Source: Oceanicola sp. | GTDB taxonomy: Bacteria; Pseudomonadota; Alphaproteobacteria; Rhodobacterales; Rhodobacteraceae | Reading direction: 5' to 3' | Assembly (NCBI GenBank): GCA_022447275.1 | Contig: JAKVBK010000003.1 | Span: forward strand, 1-64,000 | DNA: 64,000 bases | Shown here: in pieces, positions 1 to 8,016 of the stretch | Position numbering within the stretch: the first letter of the stretch is position 1 | Layout: every line of letters begins with the position of its first letter | Program-made: the position numbers and the translations under genes | The notes under the pieces: model-generated | What the model saw: the letters and a program-made list of their open reading frames with translations, nothing else | What the model was told of the DNA's origin: nothing | Databases searched by the model: none

Positions 1-270
1 CGGTGTTTGGCAAATCTGTCGTCGAAACTGTTGCCCCGTCACAGTCTTAGAGCTCAGTTTCATTGGCGAAACCAGACTTGCGGGGCGTATGCAGTTTTGT
101 GCCCCCCTCGGGTCGATTGAGCCGCCATTTGCATCAGGCCGCACATCTCTGTTGGGCGTAGGGATGGCTGCGCGCCGCTGGACCGCAACAAGGCCCGTCA
201 TCACGGCTGGGGTTTGTTCGCAGCGTGATCCTTGCTGCACGGGGGCATGGGCACTAGGGGTGTACCGGTG
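1..270. other. Left-edge region without a recognised gene
   Basis: I recognise no gene here. One plus-strand frame stays open from the window edge to position 283, but its translation has repeated Cys, Arg and Trp clusters and looks like no protein family I know. On the minus strand an ATG at 63 opens a frame that leaves the window after about 21 residues, with no visible ribosome binding site. In related genomes hisD often follows the DUF2948 gene, but no hisD start is seen in these 270 bases. Confidence 0.4.
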
Positions 271-747
271 TCAGTCCGGGTGATCGGGGGCCTTGCCGGA
301 GGGGGCGATATAGGGCCGGGTCACATCCTGCAGGCTGAGGTTGAGGCATTCCACGTCCAGCGCGATTGCGCCATCCCCCGCCAATGTCAGGGTGATGCGC
401 CCTGTGCCATCCTCGCCCGGCTCCCAGGCCAGCGAGAGCAGCGACAGGATCATCTCCGGGTCAGAACGGTCCACCCCCTGGCTGAACACCCGCACAACGT
501 CCGAGATCACCAGAACGGTCTGCACGCGCTCGTAGGGGCGTTTGCGCGCTTCTGCGTTGTCTTTGTCTTCCCAGCGGAAGCGGTTGAGCAGGATGGCGAA
601 ATCCCGCGCCTTGGCGCGCCATTTCATTTCTGCTGCGGGAAACACAGCATCTTGCACAAGGGCAGAGATGATCTCGAGGCTGTCCGCGTCCTGCGCCATG
701 AGGCGCAGTGCGGATTCCCCGCCATCTTCAAAACGTGCGTCAGTCAT
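271..747 (-). CDS. DUF2948 family protein
   Basis: A conserved alphaproteobacterial protein of unknown function, 158 residues, cytoplasmic, with no signal peptide or membrane segment. The middle reads like the family, with a region on processing of a basic 'RWED' segment and a long central beta/alpha part. I chose the ATG at 747 because it sits inside the end of murA (8-nt overlap, ATGACTGA), the usual arrangement for a translationally coupled pair; the longer open frame upstream lies wholly inside murA. It is the last gene of the murA unit on this strand. The family is recognised by overall sequence and by its place behind murA. Its biochemical role is unknown. Confidence 0.8.
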   Translation of the reverse strand: MTDARFEDGGESALRLMAQDADSLEIISALVQDAVFPAAEMKWRAKARDFAILLNRFRWEDKDNAEARKRPYERVQTVLVISDVVRVFSQGVDRSDPEMILSLLSLAWEPGEDGTGRITLTLAGDGAIALDVECLNLSLQDVTRPYIAPSGKAPDHPD

Positions 748-2014
748 CGTCTGAAATCCGTTCGATATTGGCGCCGCAAGCCCCCAGTTTCTGCTCGAGC
801 CGCTCGTAGCCACGGTCAAGGTGGTAAACGCGGCTGACAACCGTTTCACCCTCAGCGGCAAGCCCCGCCAGGATCAGGGATACGGAGGCGCGCAGATCGG
901 TTGCCATCACAGGGGCGCCGCGCAGTTGCTCGACACCCGTGACCGTTGCAGTGCCCCCGTGCACATCGATCGATGCGCCCATGCGGATCAATTCCGGGGC
1001 GTGCATGAAGCGGTTTTCGAAAATCTTCTCTTCCAGAACGGCCGTGCCCTGCGCCGTGCACATCAGGGCCATCATCTGGGCCTGAAGATCGGTGGGAAAG
1101 CCCGGGAATGGTTCGGTGACCACGTCGACCGCGCGGGCCCTCTCGCCGTTGCGGGCAACGCGCAGGCCCTTGTCTGTCTCGGTGATCTCGACCCCGGTGG
1201 CTTCAAGCTTGTCGGCAAAGGCCGCCACCAGCGCGCGCGTTCCGCCCAAAAGCTCTACCGAGCCGCCCGCTATGGCCGGGGCCAGCATGTAGGTGCCCAA
1301 CTCGATGCGATCCGCCACAACGGGGTGGGTCGCTCCGCCGAGCCGGTCAACGCCCTCGATGGTGATAGTGGAGGTGCCCGCCCCGTCGATGTGCGCGCCC
1401 ATCTTTGTCAGGCAATCAGCGAGATCGGCGATCTCAGGCTCACGGGCGGCATTTTCGATGATCGTTGTGCCCTTGGCCAATGTGGCGGCCATCAAGGCGT
1501 TCTCTGTCGCCCCGACAGAGGCAAAGGGAAACGCGATCCGGGCCCCGCGCAACCCGCCGGTGGGGGCCTTCGCGTGGACATAGCCGTCGCGCAGTTCAAG
1601 ATCGGCGCCCATGGCTTCAAGCGCCTTGAGGTGCAGATCCACAGGGCGCGCGCCAATGGCACAGCCCCCGGGCAGAGAGACCACAGCAGAGCCAAACCGG
1701 GCCAGCATGGGGCCGAGCACAAGGATCGAAGCGCGCATCTTGCGCACGATGTCATAGTCGGCGGTCAGCGTGTCGATATTGTGGCTCGACATTGCCAGCA
1801 CCCGCCCGTTCGCCAGCCCCGACACCTCGGCGCCAAGCGACTGCAACAGGGTGCTCATGGTTCGGATGTCACTGAGGCGCGGTGCATTCGTCAGCGTTAG
1901 CGGTTCTTCGGTCAGAAGCGTGGCGGGCATCAGGGTGAGGCAGGCGTTCTTGGCCCCTGAGATCTCGATCGTGCCATCCAGCGGGCCGTTGCCGCGCACC
2001 AAAATCCTATCCAT
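740..2014 (-). CDS. murA: UDP-N-acetylglucosamine 1-carboxyvinyltransferase
   Basis: First committed step of peptidoglycan synthesis: it transfers enolpyruvate from PEP to UDP-GlcNAc in the cytoplasm. The 424-residue protein begins with the typical MDRILVRG segment, followed by the substrate-binding 'ISGAKNA' motif near residue 20. It carries the Cys-containing loop [13 protein letters not shown], whose Cys is the residue attacked by fosfomycin in this family. The length is normal. The start at 2014 was preferred over the upstream ATG at 2107 because MurA proteins begin at this point and the extra residues are basic low-complexity. The start overlaps the stop of the small gene at 2007-2180 by 8 nt, and the stop overlaps the DUF2948 start. 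Confidence 0.97.
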   Translation of the reverse strand: MDRILVRGNGPLDGTIEISGAKNACLTLMPATLLTEEPLTLTNAPRLSDIRTMSTLLQSLGAEVSGLANGRVLAMSSHNIDTLTADYDIVRKMRASILVLGPMLARFGSAVVSLPGGCAIGARPVDLHLKALEAMGADLELRDGYVHAKAPTGGLRGARIAFPFASVGATENALMAATLAKGTTIIENAAREPEIADLADCLTKMGAHIDGAGTSTITIEGVDRLGGATHPVVADRIELGTYMLAPAIAGGSVELLGGTRALVAAFADKLEATGVEITETDKGLRVARNGERARAVDVVTEPFPGFPTDLQAQMMALMCTAQGTAVLEEKIFENRFMHAPELIRMGASIDVHGGTATVTGVEQLRGAPVMATDLRASVSLILAGLAAEGETVVSRVYHLDRGYERLEQKLGACGANIERISDDD

Positions 2015-2180
2015 CGTCTTCTTCCTTGTTGGTCCGGGACGGCGCAGTCTGTTCCTGCTCTGCTTCGTCATCCGTGCGTGCCCGCGCCTGGGCCTTGCGG
2101 CGCGCAAGATTGGCCTTCAAGGCCGCTTTAAGGCGGTCTTCGCGGGAGGATCCGGACTTGCTCGATTTGCCTGCGTTCAT
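2007..2180 (-). CDS. Small basic protein upstream of murA
   Basis: A 57-residue ORF, too short for most automatic calls. It begins [20 protein letters not shown], continues with an Arg/Lys/Ala-rich helix (about residues 13-36) and ends in a strongly acidic tail (EEDDG). Its stop overlaps the murA start codon by 8 nt (ATGGATAG), so translation is probably coupled to murA. There is no signal peptide or Cys. The basic-helix/acidic-tail layout suggests an RNA- or protein-binding partner, but I know of no assigned function. The overlap, the sensible composition and its place at the head of the murA unit support a real gene. Confidence 0.7.
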   Translation of the reverse strand: MNAGKSSKSGSSREDRLKAALKANLARRKAQARARTDDEAEQEQTAPSRTNKEEDDG

Positions 2181-2277
2181 GCATCACGCCTTACGTCAGA
2201 CAGGCGCGAAGGTCCAGTCGCCGTGCAGGCAGGCGTGGCAATGTGCGTCTTGCGTGCAGGCCTCTATCAGGCGGGGC

Positions 2278-2634
2278 TCAGCCGTCGAAGGCGGGGGGGC
2301 GGTTGGACAGATAGATGACCTTGCCATGGGGCGTGGCCTCTGCGGCTTCATGCCAGGCCCGGGTCATCTCTTCGATCTCTGCGCGGGTGGCCAGTTGTTC
2401 GTCCTCGAGCATCTCTTCGAAGGCCAGCAGATAGCAGGGCCAGTAATCCTCTGGTTGGATCTGGCGCTCAGACAGCATGCGCCCCAGCCGCCCCATCCAG
2501 TCTGCCGATTTCAGTGACCCGGCTTCCTTCATGGCCTCAACCATGCTGAAGACCTGGGCCTGCCACGGAGCGTCGAAGCCGGGATCGGAACCGGCGGTAA
2601 GATCAAATCGGGCCAAGGTAGCTCTCCCACGCAT
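2278..2634 (-). CDS. Nitrile hydratase accessory protein (P14K/NhlE type)
   Basis: Small protein (118 residues from the ATG, or 112 from a TTG at 2616) of the family encoded behind nitrile hydratase beta subunits. In characterised systems it acts as a metallochaperone or activator that helps insert cobalt into the alpha subunit. Family-like features are the 'PWQAQVFSMVEAM' segment near residue 23 and the 'YWPCYLLAFEEML' segment in the middle, resembling the N-terminal half of a beta subunit. The start lies inside the end of nthB (overlap of 32 or 14 nt). It is third in the nthA-nthB-accessory operon. No ribosome binding site clearly decides between the two starts. Confidence 0.85.
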   Translation of the reverse strand: MRGRATLARFDLTAGSDPGFDAPWQAQVFSMVEAMKEAGSLKSADWMGRLGRMLSERQIQPEDYWPCYLLAFEEMLEDEQLATRAEIEEMTRAWHEAAEATPHGKVIYLSNRPPAFDG

Positions 2635-3262
2635 CTATCAGAACCGAACTGCCCGGTTCTGCGGTGTCCCCCCACAGGACATGGCCGGGGAATTCCACGG
2701 CATACAGCCATTGTGGCTGCTCGCCCTGTGCATGGGCATTTGTGTCGGGCAGCACGTGGCACCCGTGTATGGCGACAACCGTTCCGGGCTTGTCCCGTGC
2801 ATAGGAGGGCAGTCGGGTGTGGCCGGGGCTGACTGTCGCTGTCGTACGGACCGCATCGCCCGGTGCGAAGCGGGCCGGAGCGCTGGCGGGCCGGTCAACC
2901 GGGGCGCCGGTGCCAAGAACGCTGGCAACCGCTGTGACCGGCATCTTGCGCTCTGGCCGCAGCGGCGGCGCAGAGACGGTGCCGCTGGCCAGTTCTTCTG
3001 CGGTGATCTCACCATGGGTCAGCAGCAGGTTCTCAAGGGCCTGAAGCCAGATCCCGTAATAGGTTGACCCGTAATAAGCCTGTGGCGACAGGCATTCGCG
3101 GGCATGGCGGCTTTCATCCAGTGTCCAGTGGCCCAAGGATCCGCAGGCGAGGGTCATGCCCAGCACCGTGCGCTCCCATTCGGCGTGGAATAGAGGGTCG
3201 GTCGGGTCGGGGGCGACGGGGCCAAAGCCTGCGCGCCCCCCCAGATCCTGCGGGCCAATCAT
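2603..3262 (-). CDS. nthB: Nitrile hydratase subunit beta
   Basis: Beta chain (219 residues) of the alpha-beta heterodimer that hydrates nitriles to amides in the cytoplasm. It opens with the family's MIGPQDLGG and has the 'FHAEWERTVLGM' segment near residue 25. The C-terminal half forms the SH3-like barrel, including 'FAPGDAVRTT', 'GTVVAIHG', and 'LYAVEFPGHVLWG' near the end. The start overlaps the nthA stop as ATGA, so the two chains are translationally coupled, as expected for stoichiometric subunits. Length is normal for the family. Confidence 0.94.
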   Translation of the reverse strand: MIGPQDLGGRAGFGPVAPDPTDPLFHAEWERTVLGMTLACGSLGHWTLDESRHARECLSPQAYYGSTYYGIWLQALENLLLTHGEITAEELASGTVSAPPLRPERKMPVTAVASVLGTGAPVDRPASAPARFAPGDAVRTTATVSPGHTRLPSYARDKPGTVVAIHGCHVLPDTNAHAQGEQPQWLYAVEFPGHVLWGDTAEPGSSVLIDAWESYLGPI

Positions 3263-3903
3263 TGCGCGGCCTCCCCGGGCAGGCTGACAAGCCCGGTGCC
3301 GATCATGCTGTCGCGGGTGACAAGCGCGGCGAGCGCCTCTTCATCGAGATGTTCTGTATTCGCGGGGCGTTGCGGGATCACGAGATAGCGCATCTCGGAC
3401 GTGCTGTCCCAAACGCGAACGCGCATTTCCTCTGGCAGTTCTACCCCGAATTCGGCCAGGACCTTGCGCGGCTCGATCACGACCCGCGACCTGTAGGGCG
3501 GGGATTTGTACCAGCTTGGGGGCAGCCCCAGCACCGCCCAAGGGTAGCACGAACACAGCGTGCATACGATGATGTGATGGGTCTCGGCATCATTGAACAG
3601 AGCGGCCAGATGCTCTGATTGGCGGCCGGCGAAACCAAGTGAATTGATGGCAGCGGTGGCATCCTGCTTCAGCCACTCGGCGAATTCCGGGTCAACCCAA
3701 GCCTTTGCCACCACACGCGCGCCGTTGCGTGGCCCAATCCGTTCCTCGCATGACTGGACAATCGCCTCGATCGTGGCAGGATCAACCAACCCTTTCTCGA
3801 CGAGAAGGGTTTCAAGCGCACGGGTCCGCGCCTCCATGGGGTCCAGCCGGTTGTCTGGTCCGTGGTCATGGTGCGGGCTGTCATGATGCGGGTGGTCATG
3901 CAT
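3259..3903 (-). CDS. nthA: Nitrile hydratase subunit alpha, cobalt type
   Basis: Catalytic metal-binding chain, 214 residues. The metal site is at 113-120: VCTLCSCY with Cys114, Cys117 and Cys119. Thr at 115 is the signature of cobalt enzymes (iron enzymes have Ser). The 'YKSPPYRSRVVIEPR' segment follows, as usual. The N-terminus is unusual: seven of the first fourteen residues are His, a possible metal-binding leader. I chose the ATG at 3903 because the extra upstream open frame runs into the divergent gene region and is not family-like. The presence of a P14K-type accessory gene fits a cobalt enzyme. The GMC oxidoreductase gene starts 72 nt away in the opposite direction. Confidence 0.95.
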   Translation of the reverse strand: MHDHPHHDSPHHDHGPDNRLDPMEARTRALETLLVEKGLVDPATIEAIVQSCEERIGPRNGARVVAKAWVDPEFAEWLKQDATAAINSLGFAGRQSEHLAALFNDAETHHIIVCTLCSCYPWAVLGLPPSWYKSPPYRSRVVIEPRKVLAEFGVELPEEMRVRVWDSTSEMRYLVIPQRPANTEHLDEEALAALVTRDSMIGTGLVSLPGEAAQ

Positions 3904-3975
3904 GTCGGTTCTCCCTGCGACATTCTGGCAGTAGCTTGGGCGTATGTCCATCGCAGACAGGCAGTTGGGAAAGAC

Positions 3976-5574
3976 ATGGAGCAGGGTGACACGTTCGACT
4001 ATGTGATCGTCGGGGCGGGTTCCGCGGGGGCGGTGCTCGCCAATCGCCTCAGCGCAGATGGCAAGACCACAGTTGCCTTGCTGGAGGCCGGTGGGCCCGA
4101 TCGCTACCCCTGGATACACATCCCGGTGGGCTATCTCTACTGCATCGGAAACCCGGTGACCGATTGGGGGTTCAAAACCCGCGTCGAGCCCGGGCTGGGG
4201 GACCGGTCGATCCTCTATCCGCGGGGGCGCACCCTTGGGGGCAGCTCTTCAATCAATGGCATGATCTATATGCGCGGGCAGGCCGCCGATTACGATGGTT
4301 GGCGGCAGGAAGGCCTGACAGGCTGGGGCTGGGAGGATGTGCTGCCGTTGTTCAAGCGGGCCGAAGATCACGTGGACGGGCCCAGTGATATGCATGGCGC
4401 GGGTGGGGAATGGCGCGTGGAGCGCCCCCGCATCAGCTGGGAAATCCTCGACAAGTTCGCGCTTGCGGCGCAGGCCGTTGGCATCCCGGCCACCCGTGAT
4501 TTCAACACCGGCACCAACGAAGGTGTTGGCTATTTTCAGGTCAATCAACGCGCCGGTTGGCGTTGGAATACATCGAAAGCATTTCTGCGCCCGGCGCGCG
4601 ATCGGGCCAATCTGCGCGTGATTTCCCATGCCCCAACCCGGCGGCTTTTGTTCGACGGGCAGCGGGCCTGCGGCGTTGTGTTCTTTCGCGATGGGGCCGA
4701 ACATTGCGTGCGCGCGCGGGCGGAAGTCATTCTTTCGGCAGGGGCCATCGGCTCGCCCCATATCTTGCAGCATTCCGGGCTTGGGCCGGCAGAAGTTCTG
4801 CAAGCTCAGGGCATTTCCGTGCGGCGGGACATGCAGGGCGTTGGCCGCAATCTGCAAGACCATCTGCAAATCCGCTGTGCATTCAAGGTGCGCGGTGTTC
4901 CGACCTTGAACCAGCAGGCCGGCTCGCGCCTTGGGAAGGCCCGCATTGCCTGGGAATACGCCATCCACCGCAGGGGGCCGATGTCCATGGCGCCGAGCCA
5001 GCTGGGGGCCTTTGCCCGTTCGCGCAAGGACGTGGCCACGCCGGATCTGCAATACCATGTGCAGCCGCTCAGCCTGCAGGCCTTTGGCGGCGCACTGGAT
5101 CCGTTTCCTGCGTTTACCGCCTCTGTGTGCAACCTTCGGCCTGAAAGCCGGGGCCATGTGCATGTGGTCTCACCACGGCCCGAGGCCGCGCCGGAGATTG
5201 CGCCAAATTATCTGGCGACAGAAGGGGATCGCCTGACCGCGGCCAACGCCATTCGACTGACCCGCAAAATCGTCAGCCAAGCCCCGCTGGAAGCATATGC
5301 TCCACAGGAATTCAGGCCCGGCCCCGAGGTGGAGGGCGATGGTCCGCTGGCGGAGGCGGCTGGGCAGATCGGAACAACGATCTTCCATCCGGTCGGCACC
5401 GTGCGCATGGGAAGCGACCCGGATGCCCCACTGGATGGGCAGTTGCGCCTGCGTGGCGTGGAGGGGCTGCGGGTTGTGGATGCATCCGCGATGCCGCGGA
5501 TCACATCGGGAAATACCGCGGCGCCGACGATGATGATCGCCGAACGCGCCGCGGATCTGATCAAGGGCGCTTAG
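3976..5574 (+). CDS. GMC family FAD-dependent oxidoreductase (choline/alcohol dehydrogenase-like)
   Basis: A 532-residue glucose-methanol-choline oxidoreductase. The FAD-binding Rossmann motif is at the N-terminus (DYVIVGAGSAGAVLANRLS, about residues 8-26) and the PROSITE-type signature 'GGSSSINGMIYMRG' is near residue 93. The catalytic pair is His471 (in FHPVGTVRMG) and Asn513 (in SGNTAAPT). Family members oxidise alcohols, choline or sugars. The sequence is closest in feel to the BetA/alkJ branch, but the substrate cannot be read from it. The start at 3976 places the dinucleotide motif right at the N-terminus as usual; the longer frame overlaps nthA. Its 3' end overlaps znuA tail-to-tail by 4 nt. 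Confidence 0.9.
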   Translation: MEQGDTFDYVIVGAGSAGAVLANRLSADGKTTVALLEAGGPDRYPWIHIPVGYLYCIGNPVTDWGFKTRVEPGLGDRSILYPRGRTLGGSSSINGMIYMRGQAADYDGWRQEGLTGWGWEDVLPLFKRAEDHVDGPSDMHGAGGEWRVERPRISWEILDKFALAAQAVGIPATRDFNTGTNEGVGYFQVNQRAGWRWNTSKAFLRPARDRANLRVISHAPTRRLLFDGQRACGVVFFRDGAEHCVRARAEVILSAGAIGSPHILQHSGLGPAEVLQAQGISVRRDMQGVGRNLQDHLQIRCAFKVRGVPTLNQQAGSRLGKARIAWEYAIHRRGPMSMAPSQLGAFARSRKDVATPDLQYHVQPLSLQAFGGALDPFPAFTASVCNLRPESRGHVHVVSPRPEAAPEIAPNYLATEGDRLTAANAIRLTRKIVSQAPLEAYAPQEFRPGPEVEGDGPLAEAAGQIGTTIFHPVGTVRMGSDPDAPLDGQLRLRGVEGLRVVDASAMPRITSGNTAAPTMMIAERAADLIKGA

Positions 5575-6548
5575 CCCTTGGGGCCCAAGCACGCGGCAAG
5601 CGTGTTGCCCAGAGCGGCAAGCATGTCCGGGTAGCTCTGGCCGTCGACGCCACGGGGCGTGTATTCCAGAACCGGCAATTTGGCATCGGCGGCCAGCTGC
5701 TCTGCGAGGCGTGAGGGATGGCCGTCCTCTGTCAGCATGCAGCCGACATTGTTGGCCGCAATCGCCTCGACAACTTCCCGTGTCCGGGCCGCGCCTGCGG
5801 GCGCTGCATCGCCGTCCAGAACAGAGGCTGCGCGGGTGATCCCGAAATGCTCGGCGAAGTAGCGCATGTCGTCATGGCCCGAGACATAGCTGCGTGCGCC
5901 AAATTCGGACAGTTGGGCGACAACCTGCTCTGACACGGACGCGATCCGCTGAGCTTCTGCAACCGCATTTGCCTCGTAGACTGCCGCCTGTGAGGGATCG
6001 ACCTCAGAGAGCGCATCGGCGATCGCATCGAGCCAGAGTGCCGCATTTTCCGGGTCAAGCCAGGCGTGCGGGTCGGTGCCAGAGTGATCATGGCCGGCAT
6101 GGTCGTCATGATCATCGTGGTCGTCATGATCGGCGTGCTTTTCGTCGTCATGGTCATGATCGTCGTGGTCGTCATGATCATCGTGGTCGTCATGATCGTC
6201 GCTATATTCCAGCAGATGCGTTCCCTCGACATCCAGCAATGAGATGATCTGCGCGTTTGGGGCCAAGGCATCCAGCTTTTCCCAAAGGCCGGGTGTCAGC
6301 TCTGGTCCGATGCCAATCACAAGGTCTGCCTCTTGCGCCGCACGGGCCTGAGAGGGCCGCAGCGCTGCATTGTGGGGGGACTGGTTTGCCGGAACCAGCG
6401 CAGTCACCTCTGCGCTGTCACCCAGTACCGCCTGAACCAACCCGGCAACCGGGCCGATATCGGCAATAACTTTCGGGGCAGCCGTGGCCGAAGATGTGCC
6501 CACCACGATGGGGGCGATGAAAAGCGAAACGTGCAGCACAGATTTCAT
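5571..6548 (-). CDS. znuA: Zinc ABC transporter substrate-binding protein
   Basis: Periplasmic zinc-binding lipocalin-like solute receptor of the cluster A-I (ZnuA) family, 325 residues. It has a cleavable signal peptide (hydrophobic stretch to about residue 22, ATAA/P). Expected zinc ligands are His59 (SPHN), His161 (DPHAWLDP), and a later His and Asp. Between them residues 117-155 form the His/Asp-rich flexible loop typical of ZnuA, here exceptionally regular (HDD repeats). It is divergent from zur, with a Zur-type palindrome between the genes, so it is almost certainly derepressed in low zinc. The start is directly downstream of that operator. Confidence 0.95.
   Translation of the reverse strand: MKSVLHVSLFIAPIVVGTSSATAAPKVIADIGPVAGLVQAVLGDSAEVTALVPANQSPHNAALRPSQARAAQEADLVIGIGPELTPGLWEKLDALAPNAQIISLLDVEGTHLLEYSDDHDDHDDHDDHDDHDHDDEKHADHDDHDDHDDHAGHDHSGTDPHAWLDPENAALWLDAIADALSEVDPSQAAVYEANAVAEAQRIASVSEQVVAQLSEFGARSYVSGHDDMRYFAEHFGITRAASVLDGDAAPAGAARTREVVEAIAANNVGCMLTEDGHPSRLAEQLAADAKLPVLEYTPRGVDGQSYPDMLAALGNTLAACLGPKG
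6084..6200 (-). repeat. Tandem repeat coding for the His/Asp loop of ZnuA
   Basis: The stretch is made of short units coding His-Asp-Asp, read on the minus strand, interrupted once by an EKHAD segment. It encodes residues 117-155 of ZnuA. Such repeats can change in copy number by slippage, which would lengthen or shorten the metal-binding loop without changing the frame, because the unit is 9 nt or a multiple of 3. Confidence 0.75.
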
Positions 6549-6568
6549 GGCTTGGGTCCTCAGATAGG

Positions 6569-6585
6569 ATGTTATACTATAACAT
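6569..6585. promoter_or_regulatory. Zur operator between znuA and zur
   Basis: A perfect 17-bp palindrome, ATGTTATA-C-TATAACAT, lies 20 bp upstream of the znuA start and 55 bp upstream of the chosen zur start. Its core matches the GTTATA-n-TATAAC pattern known for Zur sites in proteobacteria. Its position in the shared promoter region suggests one site controls both the znuA and zur-znuC-znuB transcripts. It also shows that the longest reading of zur, starting at 6569, begins inside the operator and is unlikely. Confidence 0.85.
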
Positions 6586-6640
6586 GTCGACAGGGATTAG
6601 CTCAGCGGCTAACCCCATACAAGCAGAAATGGACAGACAA

Positions 6641-7129
6641 ATGACCGCTATCGGGTTCTCCGGCCACGATCATTCCGCGTGCATCAGCGATGCCCTCGCT
6701 TCAGCCGAGGCGCGTTGCCGGGAAAATGGGTGGCGCCTGACACCGATGCGCCGTCGTGTGCTGGAACTGCTGCTCAGCGAACATCGCGCGCTTGGCGCCT
6801 ATGATCTGCTGAAGCTTTTGTCTGAGGAAGGGCAGCCACGCCAGCCGCCCGTGGTTTATCGCGCTTTGGCTTTTTTGACAGAGCACGGGTTTGCCCACAA
6901 GATCGAGCGGCTGAATTCCTATGTGGCCTGTGCCCATCCCGGCTCTGCCCACTCACCGATTTTCCTTATCTGCAGCGCCTGTGATAAGGTGGCCGAAACC
7001 ACCTCCCCCTCCGGGAACCCACTTGAAGCTGCAGCGCGCGAGGCGGGCTTTGCAATGGAAGCCGCCGCGATTGAGGCATCGGGCACGTGTCCTGAATGCC
7101 GCGCAAGACAGAATGAACCGGCAGAGTAA
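6641..7129 (+). CDS. zur: Zinc uptake regulator, Fur family
   Basis: Fur-family transcriptional repressor of zinc uptake, 162 residues from the ATG at 6641. The N-terminal winged helix covers about residues 30-85 and includes 'LTPMRRRVLELLL' and 'PVVYRALAFL'. The C-terminal half holds two CxxC pairs, Cys111/Cys114 and Cys150/Cys153, the structural zinc site. 'HPGSAHSPIFLICSAC' resembles Zur rather than Fur. The start is uncertain: an ATG at 6629 is also possible, and neither has a strong ribosome binding site. It sits 5 nt before znuC, so regulator and transporter share a transcript and zur is probably autoregulated. Confidence 0.92.
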   Translation: MTAIGFSGHDHSACISDALASAEARCRENGWRLTPMRRRVLELLLSEHRALGAYDLLKLLSEEGQPRQPPVVYRALAFLTEHGFAHKIERLNSYVACAHPGSAHSPIFLICSACDKVAETTSPSGNPLEAAAREAGFAMEAAAIEASGTCPECRARQNEPAE

Positions 7130-7134
7130 CGCAT

Positions 7135-8016
7135 ATGAACCTGATGCACCGCCCCAAACCACAATCCGCAGGGGCAGACACTGCGCTTCTGGGGGCGCAA
7201 GCCATCTCTGTGGAACGGGACGGTCGGCCTGTGCTGCGCGACGTGACCCTGTCGATCCAACCCGGAGAAATCGTCACGATTGTCGGCCCGAATGGCTCGG
7301 GCAAAACAACGCTTCTACGGGCGTTGCTTGGGGCAGAGGCGGTGTCGTCGGGGCGGGTGGTGCGCAAGCGGGGCCTGCGGGTCGGCTATGTGCCGCAGAA
7401 GCTGTTTCTGGATCCGTCCCTGCCGATGACAGTGGCGCGCTTCTTGTCCCTGCCACGCCGAACCGGGGCTGCGGCACAAAGCGCCGCTTTGCAGGCAGCC
7501 GGCGCGACAGGGCTGGCACAGAGGCCCATTGCGGCCCTGTCCGGGGGCCAGACGCAGCGGGTTTTGTTGGCGCGGGCACTTTTGGACCAGCCCGAGATTC
7601 TGCTGCTCGATGAGCCGACCCAAGGCCTCGATCAGGTGGGCGCGGCTGCGTTCTATCAGATGGTTGAAAACCTCCGACAGCAGACGGGCTGCGCTGTGCT
7701 CATGGTGAGCCATGAGTTGCACGTCGTGATGAGCGCGTCTGACCGGGTGATCTGTCTGAACGGGCATGTGTGTTGCCACGGCACCCCTGAGGTGGTTGCA
7801 CAGGCAGAGGAATACCGGGCCCTGTTTGGCCCCGGAACCAAGGGCACACTGGCCCTGTACCGCCACCAGCATGACCACAGCCACGACCCCGACCCACAGT
7901 CGCTTCACAGCCATGTACACGGGCCGGAGTGTTGTGATGGGGACGGGGGCGCTGACGGCGTCGGGGAACGTGCTTCGGATGTGCCTGCCGCGTCCAGTGC
8001 AGGCAAGGACGGTTAG
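7135..8016 (+). CDS. znuC: Zinc ABC transporter ATP-binding protein
   Basis: Cytoplasmic ATPase of the ZnuABC zinc importer, 293 residues. The Walker A motif is at 51-59 (GPNGSGKTT), the ABC signature LSGGQ at 135-139, and Walker B with the catalytic Glu at about 155-161 (ILLLDEP). The switch His lies in VSHELH near 193. The C-terminal tail is rich in His (about residues 243-262, HQHDHSH and later), a common trait of ZnuC proteins that may buffer zinc. The stop codon is followed immediately by the znuB start. Confidence 0.96.
   Translation: MNLMHRPKPQSAGADTALLGAQAISVERDGRPVLRDVTLSIQPGEIVTIVGPNGSGKTTLLRALLGAEAVSSGRVVRKRGLRVGYVPQKLFLDPSLPMTVARFLSLPRRTGAAAQSAALQAAGATGLAQRPIAALSGGQTQRVLLARALLDQPEILLLDEPTQGLDQVGAAAFYQMVENLRQQTGCAVLMVSHELHVVMSASDRVICLNGHVCCHGTPEVVAQAEEYRALFGPGTKGTLALYRHQHDHSHDPDPQSLHSHVHGPECCDGDGGADGVGERASDVPAASSAGKDG

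Noticed and set aside
6569-6640. Longer zur product starting at 6569
   Set aside because: That start lies inside the Zur palindrome, has no ribosome binding site and adds residues unlike the family.
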